Below, one piece after another: positions 7,453-14,470 of a stretch of 16,316 bases of DNA. Every line of letters begins with the position of its first letter. The stretch's first letter is position 1. The notes under the pieces are model-generated. The model was not told the DNA's origin. It did no database searches and worked only from the letters and a program-made list of their open reading frames with translations. This stretch comes from Deltaproteobacteria bacterium (GTDB lineage Bacteria; Desulfobacterota; JADFXK01), in the NCBI GenBank assembly GCA_015233285.1, contig JADFYA010000029.1, positions 1-16,316 on the forward strand. Direction: 5' to 3'. Made by a program: the position numbers and the translations under genes.

Positions 7453-7472
7453 GTTTAACCTTGTTTAACCTT
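7453..7472 (-). repeat. Tandem 10-bp repeat carrying the lipoprotein ribosome site
   Basis: On the minus strand, AAGGTTAAAC occurs twice in exact tandem, ending 1 nt before the ATG at 7451. Each copy carries an AAGG that could act as Shine-Dalgarno; the proximal one is 7 nt from the ATG, the usual distance. Copy-number change would add or remove a spare ribosome site. Confidence 0.6.
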
Positions 7473-7604
7473 CGTTTTCTTGCTGGGGCAGGGTGAATAA
7501 TTGAAGACGGCGGAGATCCATCTTGATGAATGAGTGGAGGTGAACCACAGGGTGTCTCCCTGCCGGCCCTTCTTCACACCTACCTTGAGTCGAGCTTACT
7601 GAGA

Positions 7605-7871
7605 TTAGTGGGCCCCGGATTGGTCGGGTTCGAGATCCGGTGAGACCTGGTCACCCTTTAGGCCGGGCTTAATTATGCCGATGGAGACCTTCCACAACCG
7701 ATCCTTTTCCGCCTCAAGAGTACCGATCTCGGCCTTGATGGAGTCAAGCTGGCGATCTTTTTCGGCCATTTCTTTATCTGAATAACAACCTCTGGATTCC
7801 ATCTCCCGATAATTCTTTTGAACTCGCTTTATTTTTTTGTCAACTTCTTTCATTTGTGACTTTACGTTCAT
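7605..7871 (-). CDS. Small coiled-coil protein, unknown function
   Basis: An 88-residue, charged, probably cytoplasmic protein. Residues 1-62 are almost entirely helical with heptad-like spacing (MKEVDKKIKRVQKNYREME, then DRQLDSIKAEIGTLEAEKDRL), broken by RGCYSDKE near the middle, suggesting a helical hairpin. The tail is proline- and glycine-rich. ATG 7871 is chosen because GGAAGGA sits 6 nt before it; an upstream TTG at 7886 overlaps that site and is unlikely. It lies 72 bp after the selB stop on the same strand and may be read from the selB transcript. I know no family for it, and a role in selenoprotein synthesis cannot be claimed. Confidence 0.6.
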   Translation of the reverse strand: MNVKSQMKEVDKKIKRVQKNYREMESRGCYSDKEMAEKDRQLDSIKAEIGTLEAEKDRLWKVSIGIIKPGLKGDQVSPDLEPDQSGAH

Positions 7872-7943
7872 ATCATGTCCTTCCAAAGGATTTATCTTAA
7901 CCGCACCATCGTATTGATTTGTTAACAGACTACGGCCGGGCCG

Positions 7944-9851
7944 TCAATGGTTTCCCCGCAATATCCGTTTATCTTCCACTCTAACAGTGACCTGTGTTTT
8001 ATCAAAATATTCCAACAACGGGATGGCATACTTTCGAGACACACCGGATAGATCTTTAAACGATTGCGTTTCGATCTCTTTATTTTGCTTCAAGAATTCG
8101 ATTAATTTGATTTTCAGATCCTCCAGCGGCGCGTGATGGTAAAATAAATCCTCCTTGATTTTGACCAACACTCCTTTGTCAACCAGAGCGCCCAGCACGC
8201 CGTTCGGGTTTGGATCAGAGATCTTGGCCGCGACCTCTTTGAAATAAGGCGGGCTCAATCCCCCCTTTAAGAACATTTCTTCGATCTGTTGCCCCGTTTT
8301 CTGCTGGTCCTCCAGGAACGTCACCCGGTGAGTGGCCAGTCGGATGATGTCCTTGTCCTGGGCCAACGTCCCTTCTCGGGTCAGGTGACCGATGAGGACA
8401 TTGAACAGCTTCTGATCGACCATATAGCCCAGGCGGGAGCGGAGTTCTTCTTTCGACATTCCGGGCTTGAGCGGGTTATTCGTATGATGGGTTTTTAAGC
8501 GGCCGATAAGGCTGTCTCTAATCTCATCAAAGATCCCCCGATCGATATAATGCCCGCGTTCTTTATCTACCAAGACCACCTTTTTGGCTGAAGAGAGCCG
8601 AGATAGAATATCCTCCAGCCGTCGCCTTGAGATCGGGACGCGCCATCCTATTTCCCTGAGGTCCAGTCCATCCGTCTTTGATTCGAGGAGATGCACCGCC
8701 ACGGCGTCTTCCGGGCGTCCCTGGGCCAGGAGATCCAGATTGGTCAGAACCTCCTGGGAGAACCGTTTATGTTTTCTGGGTAAAGGATTCAAAATTTTGC
8801 CGCCGCCGATGGTTTGGACGGGGGAATAACTTCGAATCACGTACCGGTCACCGGCCTGGGCCACAAACGGCGCCTCCAGCCTGATTTGAATCGCTCCATC
8901 TTCACCCGGCTTCATCTCGTTGCGGTCAAGCAAAATCACCTTGCCCATGATTTCGGCCGAGCCCGAATGGAACCTGACTTTGGCGCCATTCTTGAGCGGC
9001 CGGGGTGCAGTGGCTAAATGGTGTATTCCCAGATCCATCATAAATGAAGGCAGCAATGCCTCCGGCGGGGCCAGGACATCTCCCCGGTCGATGACCGACT
9101 TTTCCAGCCCCTGGACGTTGACCGCAGTCCGTACTCCGGCCGAAACCTTTGGGACATCAAGGCCGTGTACCTGAATACCTCTGACCTTGGACTTAAGACC
9201 TTTAGGATAAACGACAATGGGGTCGCCCACATTTATGGACCCGGAAATAGTCGTCCCGGTGATGACGGTGCCAAACCCCTTCATCACAAAGACCCGGTCA
9301 ATGGGCAACCGGAAGACTCCCTCGGCCGGCCGCGGCTCAAAGTCCAGGATCAAGGAAGCGATGATATCCTTAAGCTCATCTAATCCCTGGCCGGTGGTGG
9401 ATGAAACTGGGACAATGGGTGCGTCGGCCAGGAAAGTGCCGCGCAAATACTGGGCTACCTCGTCTTTGACCATCTCCAGCCATTCTTCATCGACCAGATC
9501 AATCTTAGTCAAGACCACGAGTCCCTTACGGACACTGAGCAACTGGCAAATATCAAGATGTTCACGGGTTTGGGGCATTACCCCCTCATCGGCGGCAATC
9601 ACCAGGGCGACCATATCCACCGTGGCGGCACCCGCCACCATGTTCTTGACGAATTTTTCGTGTCCGGGGACGTCAATAATGCCGACTTTTTGACCATTGG
9701 GAAGATCAAGGTGGGCGAAACCTAACTCGATGGTGATTCCGCGGAGTTTTTCTTCTTTCAGACGGTCGGTATCTATCCCGGTCAAGGCTTTGATCAAAGA
9801 TGTTTTGCCGTGATCGATGTGTCCGGCTGTACCCAATATGATCTGTTTCAT
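7944..9851 (-). CDS. selB: Selenocysteine-specific translation elongation factor SelB
   Basis: A 635-residue GTPase that brings selenocysteyl-tRNA to UGA codons followed by a SECIS hairpin. G motifs are all present: GHIDHGKT (10-17), GITIELGFA (38-46, the SelB form of switch I), DVPGHE (60-65) and TKID (115-118). Domains 2 and 3 follow (GTVITGT, then the [14 protein letters not shown] segment, typical of SelB). The C-terminal third contains the winged-helix repeats that bind SECIS RNA (for example [21 protein letters not shown] and [14 protein letters not shown]). Length is typical. It has a good promoter candidate but only a weak ribosome site. selA lies 1.5 kb away on the other strand. Confidence 0.96.
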   Translation of the reverse strand: MKQIILGTAGHIDHGKTSLIKALTGIDTDRLKEEKLRGITIELGFAHLDLPNGQKVGIIDVPGHEKFVKNMVAGAATVDMVALVIAADEGVMPQTREHLDICQLLSVRKGLVVLTKIDLVDEEWLEMVKDEVAQYLRGTFLADAPIVPVSSTTGQGLDELKDIIASLILDFEPRPAEGVFRLPIDRVFVMKGFGTVITGTTISGSINVGDPIVVYPKGLKSKVRGIQVHGLDVPKVSAGVRTAVNVQGLEKSVIDRGDVLAPPEALLPSFMMDLGIHHLATAPRPLKNGAKVRFHSGSAEIMGKVILLDRNEMKPGEDGAIQIRLEAPFVAQAGDRYVIRSYSPVQTIGGGKILNPLPRKHKRFSQEVLTNLDLLAQGRPEDAVAVHLLESKTDGLDLREIGWRVPISRRRLEDILSRLSSAKKVVLVDKERGHYIDRGIFDEIRDSLIGRLKTHHTNNPLKPGMSKEELRSRLGYMVDQKLFNVLIGHLTREGTLAQDKDIIRLATHRVTFLEDQQKTGQQIEEMFLKGGLSPPYFKEVAAKISDPNPNGVLGALVDKGVLVKIKEDLFYHHAPLEDLKIKLIEFLKQNKEIETQSFKDLSGVSRKYAIPLLEYFDKTQVTVRVEDKRILRGNH

Positions 9852-9894
9852 CGTCGGCCCGTTATGGTTTTCTGAAAGGCTAAATTAAACTCAA

Positions 9895-9922
9895 AATGTA
9901 ACACAACCTCCGCCATAGTCAA
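9895..9922 (-). promoter_or_regulatory. Candidate sigma-70 promoter of selB
   Basis: On the minus strand, TTGACT (9922-9917, five of six matches) is separated by 16 bp from TACATT (9900-9895, four of six). Transcription would start near 9888, giving a leader of about 37 nt. Spacing and position are sensible but it rests on consensus alone. Confidence 0.4.
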
Positions 9923-10341
9923 GTTTATATCTCTAGCTTGTTTAGATTACACGATATTACTTATTTAAAGAGATTTACCGGCTCATAACCATCCCGTTTC
10001 CGCCCTCAGTCTATCCAGTATCTTGCGGCTCTCCCACCGGCGACTATTTACTCAGATGGCTCGGGCTAGGCCTGGTAACGGCTTCAGTGTAAAAAAAATA
10101 TTATGAATTACATTGAGATAAAACAAAAAAAAATGCCTTTGCGCCACTTGAAAAATTGCTCGAAATCAATCGAACGCGCTCAGTCGCTGCTTGACCAAGT
10201 TTATTGTTCCCGCTCTCGGTCATTCGAGTCTTGACATATTTTAATAACCCTGGTAGTCATTAAAGAATTTACCTCTATCCTAACTTTTTAATTTAAGTTT
10301 TCCGGGTGACCCCGGAAGAAGAATTTCAATAAGGGACCATT
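9923..10341. other. Intergenic region between selB and yciO-like gene
   Basis: Most of a 490-bp, rather AT-rich gap between divergent genes. It holds a perfect TTGACA at 10231-10236 without a good -10, and a strong hairpin TTCCGGG-TGAC-CCCGGAA at 10300-10317, 24 nt before the yciO-like ATG, in what would be its leader. I looked for selC (tRNA-Sec) on both strands and saw no T-arm or long acceptor stem. A 43-codon frame at 10103-10234 lacks a ribosome site and is not called. Confidence 0.5.
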
Positions 10342-10950
10342 ATGATATACGAGATCAACCCCGATAACCCTCAGATGCGGCTGATTGAAAAGGCGGTGGG
10401 CATTCTTAAAGACGGCGGCGTTATCGCTTATCCGACCGATACCTTCTACGGCATGGGTTGCGACATATTTAACAAAAAAGCCATCCGGCGGGTTTATCAG
10501 ATAAAGAAACGACCGTTGCACATTCCTTTCAGTTTCATCTGCCCTGACCTAAAAGACATCAGTAAATACGCCAAGGTGAGTAACTACGCCTATAAGACCA
10601 TGCGGCGGTTGTTGCCGGGACCATATACCTTCATTTTGGAAGGCTCTTCCATGGTCCCCCAAATCATGTTGACTAAACGGAAGACGGTGGGTATCCGGGT
10701 GCCGGACAACAATATCTGCCTGACCCTGGCCATGACCCTGGGCAACCCCATTCTCAGCACCAGTGTTTCCACCGAGGACGGCCAGATTCTTCATGAGCCG
10801 TCTCTGATCGAGGAGGCTTTCGAAAATCAGTTAGACCTGGTGATTAGCGGCGGGATATTATACCCGGAACCATCGTCTATCATTTCACTTATCAATGATG
10901 TTCCGGAAGTCCTGCGGGTCGGCAAAGGGGATGTGACCGTGTTTGAATAG
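10342..10950 (+). CDS. YciO/YrdC/Sua5-family protein (YciO-like)
   Basis: A 202-residue protein with the YrdC fold, the dsRNA/nucleotide-binding fold of threonylcarbamoyl-AMP synthases involved in tRNA t6A37. Seen features: GGVIAYPTDTFYGMGCD (25-41), IKKRPLHIPFSF, LLPGPYTFILEGSSMVP, KRKTVGIRVPDN, LSTSVS and PSSIISL, then LRVGKGDV near the end. Spacing and residues such as the RKT-x-G-x-R-VP segment and CPDLKDIS resemble E. coli YciO more than TsaC; YciO carries out the t6A reaction poorly or not at all in E. coli, so a t6A role here is uncertain. Shine-Dalgarno AAGGGA is 7 nt before the ATG. It sits between divergent selB and co-oriented selA, but a 443-bp gap separates it from selA. Confidence 0.88.
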   Translation: MIYEINPDNPQMRLIEKAVGILKDGGVIAYPTDTFYGMGCDIFNKKAIRRVYQIKKRPLHIPFSFICPDLKDISKYAKVSNYAYKTMRRLLPGPYTFILEGSSMVPQIMLTKRKTVGIRVPDNNICLTLAMTLGNPILSTSVSTEDGQILHEPSLIEEAFENQLDLVISGGILYPEPSSIISLINDVPEVLRVGKGDVTVFE

Positions 10951-10958
10951 AGTCTCGG

Positions 10959-11006
10959 ATTGCTGGTTGCTTGTTACTCGTTGCTTGTTACTGGTACTGG
11001 TTGACT
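10959..11006 (+). repeat. Degenerate heptamer array after yciO-like gene
   Basis: Starting 9 bp after the stop codon: ATTGCTG, GTTGCTT, GTTACTC, GTTGCTT, GTTACTG, then a 6-nt GTACTG and GTTGACT. On the other strand these read as the GYAAC-NN pattern. One unit has lost a base, so this array shows decay. Confidence 0.7.
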
Positions 11007-11199
11007 ACCCGTGTTGCGCTCTGTGGTCATTAACTGAAGAAACTGCCTTGTTTTGTTTAAGGTGCGGTCGGCTCGAAGCAAGCGTAATTTGCGCCTTTGT
11101 GAAATAGTGAAATCGTTGCATGGTTACTTTATAGCACCGGGATCGTCTATTTCAACAAGCGCAATTATGCGCATTCAAGGTATGGCATCATTAATTAAT
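11007..11199. other. Intergenic stretch before the selA promoter
   Basis: This AT-rich stretch contains a small hairpin GCGCA-ATTA-TGCGC (11159-11172) and no supported gene. No tRNA-like cloverleaf was recognised. Confidence 0.4.
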
Positions 11200-11208
11200 T
11201 GGTATAAT
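11200..11208 (+). promoter_or_regulatory. Extended -10 promoter of selA
   Basis: TGGTATAAT gives the perfect extended -10 element TGn-TATAAT. No -35 resembling TTGACA lies 16-18 bp upstream, which extended -10 promoters tolerate. Transcription would begin near 11215, so the leader to ATG 11394 would be about 180 nt and would contain the whole AACCAGG array. Confidence 0.5.
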
Positions 11209-11276
11209 TATATCGAAACACAGCAAATATAGTGATTTCTTTGTGGCATACCGTCTTTGATTATATGATTATTTTT

Positions 11277-11367
11277 AACCAGGAACCAGGAACCAGGAAC
11301 CAGGAACCAGGAACCAGGAACCAGGAACCAGGAACCAGGAACCAGGAACCAGCAACCCGTAACCCCT
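11277..11367 (+). repeat. AACCAGG heptamer array in the selA leader
   Basis: Ten identical head-to-tail copies of AACCAGG (11277-11346) are followed by AACCAGC, AACCCGT and AACCCCT. Identity of the ten copies points to recent expansion by slippage, while the trailing units have diverged. If translated from an in-frame ATG at 11265, it would encode three NQEPGTR units and one NQEPATR fused to SelA. Copy-number change by one or two units would break that frame. Confidence 0.9.
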
Positions 11368-11393
11368 TTCTCCCGGATAGATTGGACCTACTC

Positions 11394-12800
11394 ATGGTTT
11401 CATGGCAAACCTTTTTGAAACAGATTCCTCAGGTGGATGAGCTTCTCCGTCGGCCCGAGGTCCGGGAACTGGACGGCCGGTATCCCGGCCCGCTCATAAA
11501 AGATACCGTCCGCCAGATGTTGGATCAAAAGAGACAACAAATTCTGGCTCAACAGGAGCAATTCGATCCGGCGTCCCTGTCCGGCGACTGTCTGGCCGCG
11601 GCACTGGCCCAGGCACTGGAGCAAAGGTCTGCTCCGAGGTTGCGGCAAGTCATCAACGCCACCGGAGTGGTCATTCACACCAACCTGGGCCGGTCGATTC
11701 TGCCCGAAAAAGCCATAGAGGCCATTGTCCGGATCGGCCTGAGCTATAACAATCTGGAAATGAACCTGGACACGGGGAAACGGGGCAGCCGCTACGCTCA
11801 TGTCGAGGGGATATTGGGTGAGTTGACCGGGGCTGAGGCGGCCCTGGTGGTGAATAACAACGCCGCGGCGGTCTTGATCGTCCTTCAGACCATGGCGGCG
11901 GGCCGGGAGGTAATTGTCTCCAGAGGCCAACTAATAGAAATAGGCGGCTCTTTTCGGATTCCGGAGGTCATGCAGAGAAGCGGCGGCATCCTGGTGGAGG
12001 TGGGAACCACCAACAAAACCCATCTTAGGGATTATGAGGAACACATCACTCCCAATACGGCCGCATTGATGCGGGTGCATACCAGCAACTACCGGGTGGT
12101 CGGTTTTACCAAAGAAGTGACCCTGGCGGAACTGGCCGAGCTTGGCCGAAGGCGTGGAATTCCGGTCATAGAAGACCTCGGGTCGGGTAATCTGGTGGAT
12201 CTCTCCAAATATGGTATATTGGGCGAGCCCAGAGTTCAGGATGTGGTCGCCGGAGGTGCGGACGTAGTTACGTTCAGTGGCGATAAGCTTTTGGGCGGGC
12301 CGCAGGCCGGGGTTATTGTGGGTAAAAAACAGTATATTGATGAGATCAAGAAAAATCCTCTAAATCGGGCGATGCGGATCGACAAATTCACCCTGGCCGC
12401 GCTGGAGGCGACGTTAGGTTTTTATAGAGACGAACGGGTCGCTTTACAAGAAATACCGACACTCCGCATGATCACCATGAGTGACAAAGAATTAGCCGGG
12501 CGGGCCGGTTTGTTGCTGCGCCGTCTGAAAAAGGTGGCCGGGTCGAAAGCGGAATTGAGCTTAGTCAAAGGGACCTCTCAAGTCGGGGGCGGGGCTTTGC
12601 CGACCCAGATTTTGCCCACCACTCTGGTAGCTATTCATCACGAAACCATATCCGCCCACGAATTGGAGCAGCGGTTGCGAGGTTTTGATCCCCCGATCAT
12701 GACCCGGATAGAAAAGGACCAGGTCCTCCTGGATCCTCGGACTCTTTCCCGCGATGACGAGCAGGTCATCATCAGAGCCGCGCCACAAGTCCTTCATTAG
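11394..12800 (+). CDS. selA: L-seryl-tRNA(Sec) selenium transferase
   Basis: A PLP enzyme of 468 residues (E. coli SelA is about 463) that converts Ser-tRNA(Sec) into Sec-tRNA(Sec) using selenophosphate. The N-terminal domain (FLKQIPQVDELLRRPEV, then DTVRQMLDQKRQ) is followed by VINATGVVIHTNLGRS, VVNNNAAAVLIVL, SRGQLIEIGGSFRIP, VHTSNYRVVGFTK and the PLP-lysine motif FSGDKLLGGPQAG (K298). The frame is open upstream to GTG 11232, but the first 54 codons cover the promoter-proximal leader and repeat array and are unlike SelA, so ATG 11394 is chosen; its ribosome site is weak (TTGGACCTACTC before ATG). The stop codon's last G begins the next heptamer array. Confidence 0.95.
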   Translation: MVSWQTFLKQIPQVDELLRRPEVRELDGRYPGPLIKDTVRQMLDQKRQQILAQQEQFDPASLSGDCLAAALAQALEQRSAPRLRQVINATGVVIHTNLGRSILPEKAIEAIVRIGLSYNNLEMNLDTGKRGSRYAHVEGILGELTGAEAALVVNNNAAAVLIVLQTMAAGREVIVSRGQLIEIGGSFRIPEVMQRSGGILVEVGTTNKTHLRDYEEHITPNTAALMRVHTSNYRVVGFTKEVTLAELAELGRRRGIPVIEDLGSGNLVDLSKYGILGEPRVQDVVAGGADVVTFSGDKLLGGPQAGVIVGKKQYIDEIKKNPLNRAMRIDKFTLAALEATLGFYRDERVALQEIPTLRMITMSDKELAGRAGLLLRRLKKVAGSKAELSLVKGTSQVGGGALPTQILPTTLVAIHHETISAHELEQRLRGFDPPIMTRIEKDQVLLDPRTLSRDDEQVIIRAAPQVLH

Positions 12801-12869
12801 TTGCTGGTTACCGGTTACTTGTTGCTCGTTACACGTTACTCGTTACTCGTTGCTTGTTGCAAGTTGCTT
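12800..12869 (+). repeat. Degenerate heptamer array starting at the selA stop codon
   Basis: Ten gapless 7-mers: GTTGCTG, GTTACCG, GTTACTT, GTTGCTC, GTTACAC, GTTACTC, GTTACTC, GTTGCTT, GTTGCAA, GTTGCTT. GTT, position 4 as R, and C at position 5 are fixed; the last two positions vary. The first base is the G of the TAG stop. Confidence 0.85.
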
Positions 12870-12979
12870 GCGCTGGTTATACTATGAACGTCATAATTGT
12901 CCTTCTTCGAGAAAGCACAGAGCCAACACGCGATAGTTAGTGCAACTCGTATCTTAAATCAATTGGTTATGTACCTAAT

Positions 12980-13021
12980 AACATGTAACCTGTAACCAGC
13001 AACGTGTAACGAGCAACCAGA
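12980..13021 (-). repeat. Inverted heptamer array before the TPR gene
   Basis: AACATGT, AACCTGT, AACCAGC, AACGTGT, AACGAGC, AACCAGA on the plus strand: the same family in the opposite orientation to the array at 12800-12869. AACGTGTAACGAGCAAC (13001-13017) is the exact reverse complement of 12821-12837. The DNA between the arrays (12870-12979) holds no supported feature. Confidence 0.8.
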
Positions 13022-13074
13022 ACCCAGAAACGCCGAGTTATTTGTCCAGACTGCTGTGAACTGAGAGGAATTCC

Positions 13075-14436
13075 ATGAAAGATCATAAGAATGAAGTAAC
13101 CAGGATGATGCTTCAAACTGAAGACGTCATGTTTTTCAAAGGGGAAAGCATCAAAGTTCATGTGGATGTAGACAGCAACGCCCTGGCCTATTCCTCTTTT
13201 CTTGATGTTATGGACAAAAGCATGGCTGAATGTGGGCAGTTCACAGTGGCCGTGATGAAGTTGGTTATTTTTGGCCGGGACTCCGCCCCCCAGGGGGATT
13301 TCGTGGATCGGACCCCATTCTTCCGGCAGGCTATCAATCTGATTAATGAAGAAATAGATTATCCATTTATTTCCGGAAAACTTGACATGGACAGTCTGAT
13401 TTTTTTCTTTCCCGATATCACCCCCGTCTTGATCGAAGATCGCCTGCCCAAGGTTTTGAGCCGGATGGTTCGGGAACTTGATTGCCGGGCCTACGTGGGG
13501 CTGGCCGGGCACCCCTTCGGTCCTTTTACCAAGCAGGATACTCTGGATTGCGCGCGCAAGGCCCTGGTCCATGCCACCTACTTCGTCCCCGGCAAAGTTC
13601 AGCGGTTTGATGCGACCAGCTTGAATATAAGTGGAGACCGTAAGTTTAACTCCGGCGACCTGGACGCGGCCATCCAAGAGCTTAAATATGCCCTGGAAGT
13701 GGATGACAATGACGTGAATATCATTAACAGCCTGGGGGTATGCTATGGATACAAGGGCTGGTACGAACAGGCCATGCTCATGTTTGAAAAGGCCATTGAG
13801 CTGGAACCATTTGATTACATGTATGAATATAATCTAGGGTTCGCCTGTTGGAAACAGGACCTCAAGAAAAAGGCCCGGGATCATTTCGCCATGGCGTTAA
13901 AGAAAAAAGGGGATGACTTTGATTTGCTGTTTTTGATGGCCAGGATCTATAACAAAGATGGCGACCTGGCTAAGTGTATCCATTACCTGGAGGCGGCCGT
14001 GCGAATGCCCAATTGCCGACCCAGGGCTCATCGGATGTTGGCCGAAATATATTGGTCCCAGGATGATCTTAAGGGGGCGATCAATCAGTTTAAGAATGCC
14101 GTCAAACTCAACCCGAACGATCCGGCCTCACTGAGTTCTTTGGCTGAGATTTACCTTAATCACGGCCGCAATCTGGAAATTGCTCTCTCGTTTTGTCAGC
14201 ATAGTGTCAAATTGGACCGTAATAATCCTATTTTTAGAAAGCGTCTGGGAATGGCCCTGTTGCTCAACGGGTTTGAGGATGAGGCCAGGCGGGAATTCGA
14301 GGAGGCGATCCGACTGGGTGCCCCCCTGGGAGAGATTACTCCGCATCTTGAGCGGATTGTCGCCCCTGACTTGCGGGTCCAGGAATTTGAACTGGATAAT
14401 GACCGGGCGGCTGAGCTGGAGACAATTTTGGATTAA
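13075..14436 (+). CDS. TPR protein with degenerate GGDEF-like N-terminal domain
   Basis: A 453-residue cytoplasmic protein without signal peptide or membrane helix. Residues about 55-185 follow the pattern of a diguanylate cyclase domain: TVAVMKLVIF, then GKLDMDSLIFFFPD where RxGGDEF would be, then AYVGLAGHPFG, then LDCARKALVHATYFVPGKVQRFD, matching the AD-KALY-AK-x-GKN-x-x-x-F end. The catalytic GGDEF is LDMDS, so it should not make c-di-GMP. Residues 186-420 contain about six TPR units (e.g. AIQELKYALEVDDND, AMLMFEKAIELEP, AINQFKNAVKLNPND, ALSFCQHSVKLDRNN, ARREFEEAIRLG). Shine-Dalgarno AGAGGAA is 6 nt before the ATG. Likely a protein-interaction scaffold; a nucleotide-sensing role is only a guess. 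Confidence 0.82.
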   Translation: MKDHKNEVTRMMLQTEDVMFFKGESIKVHVDVDSNALAYSSFLDVMDKSMAECGQFTVAVMKLVIFGRDSAPQGDFVDRTPFFRQAINLINEEIDYPFISGKLDMDSLIFFFPDITPVLIEDRLPKVLSRMVRELDCRAYVGLAGHPFGPFTKQDTLDCARKALVHATYFVPGKVQRFDATSLNISGDRKFNSGDLDAAIQELKYALEVDDNDVNIINSLGVCYGYKGWYEQAMLMFEKAIELEPFDYMYEYNLGFACWKQDLKKKARDHFAMALKKKGDDFDLLFLMARIYNKDGDLAKCIHYLEAAVRMPNCRPRAHRMLAEIYWSQDDLKGAINQFKNAVKLNPNDPASLSSLAEIYLNHGRNLEIALSFCQHSVKLDRNNPIFRKRLGMALLLNGFEDEARREFEEAIRLGAPLGEITPHLERIVAPDLRVQEFELDNDRAAELETILD

Positions 14437-14470
14437 GGCCGATCGGACAAAAAAGAGTCCTGGATTTTCC

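Noticed and set aside
7621..7650. tRNA T-arm-like GGGTTCGAGATCC
   Set aside because: The flanking bases do not form the 5-bp T stem, there is no cloverleaf, and it lies within the coiled-coil gene.
10103..10234. 43-codon plus-strand frame in the selB/yciO gap
   Set aside because: There is no ribosome site, the composition is unusual and it has no recognisable motif; likely chance.
11232..11393. SelA start at GTG 11232 with an NQEPGTR-repeat N-terminus
   Set aside because: The leader contains the repeat array and the conserved SelA N-terminus begins after ATG 11394. It is kept only as an alternative in the findings.
10959..13021. CRISPR array
   Set aside because: The repeats are 7 bp with 2 variable bases and have no 20-40 bp spacers and no cas genes nearby.
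12967..13677. 236-codon minus-strand frame opposite the TPR gene
   Set aside because: It is a shadow of the TPR gene's N-terminal part, and its start falls within that gene.
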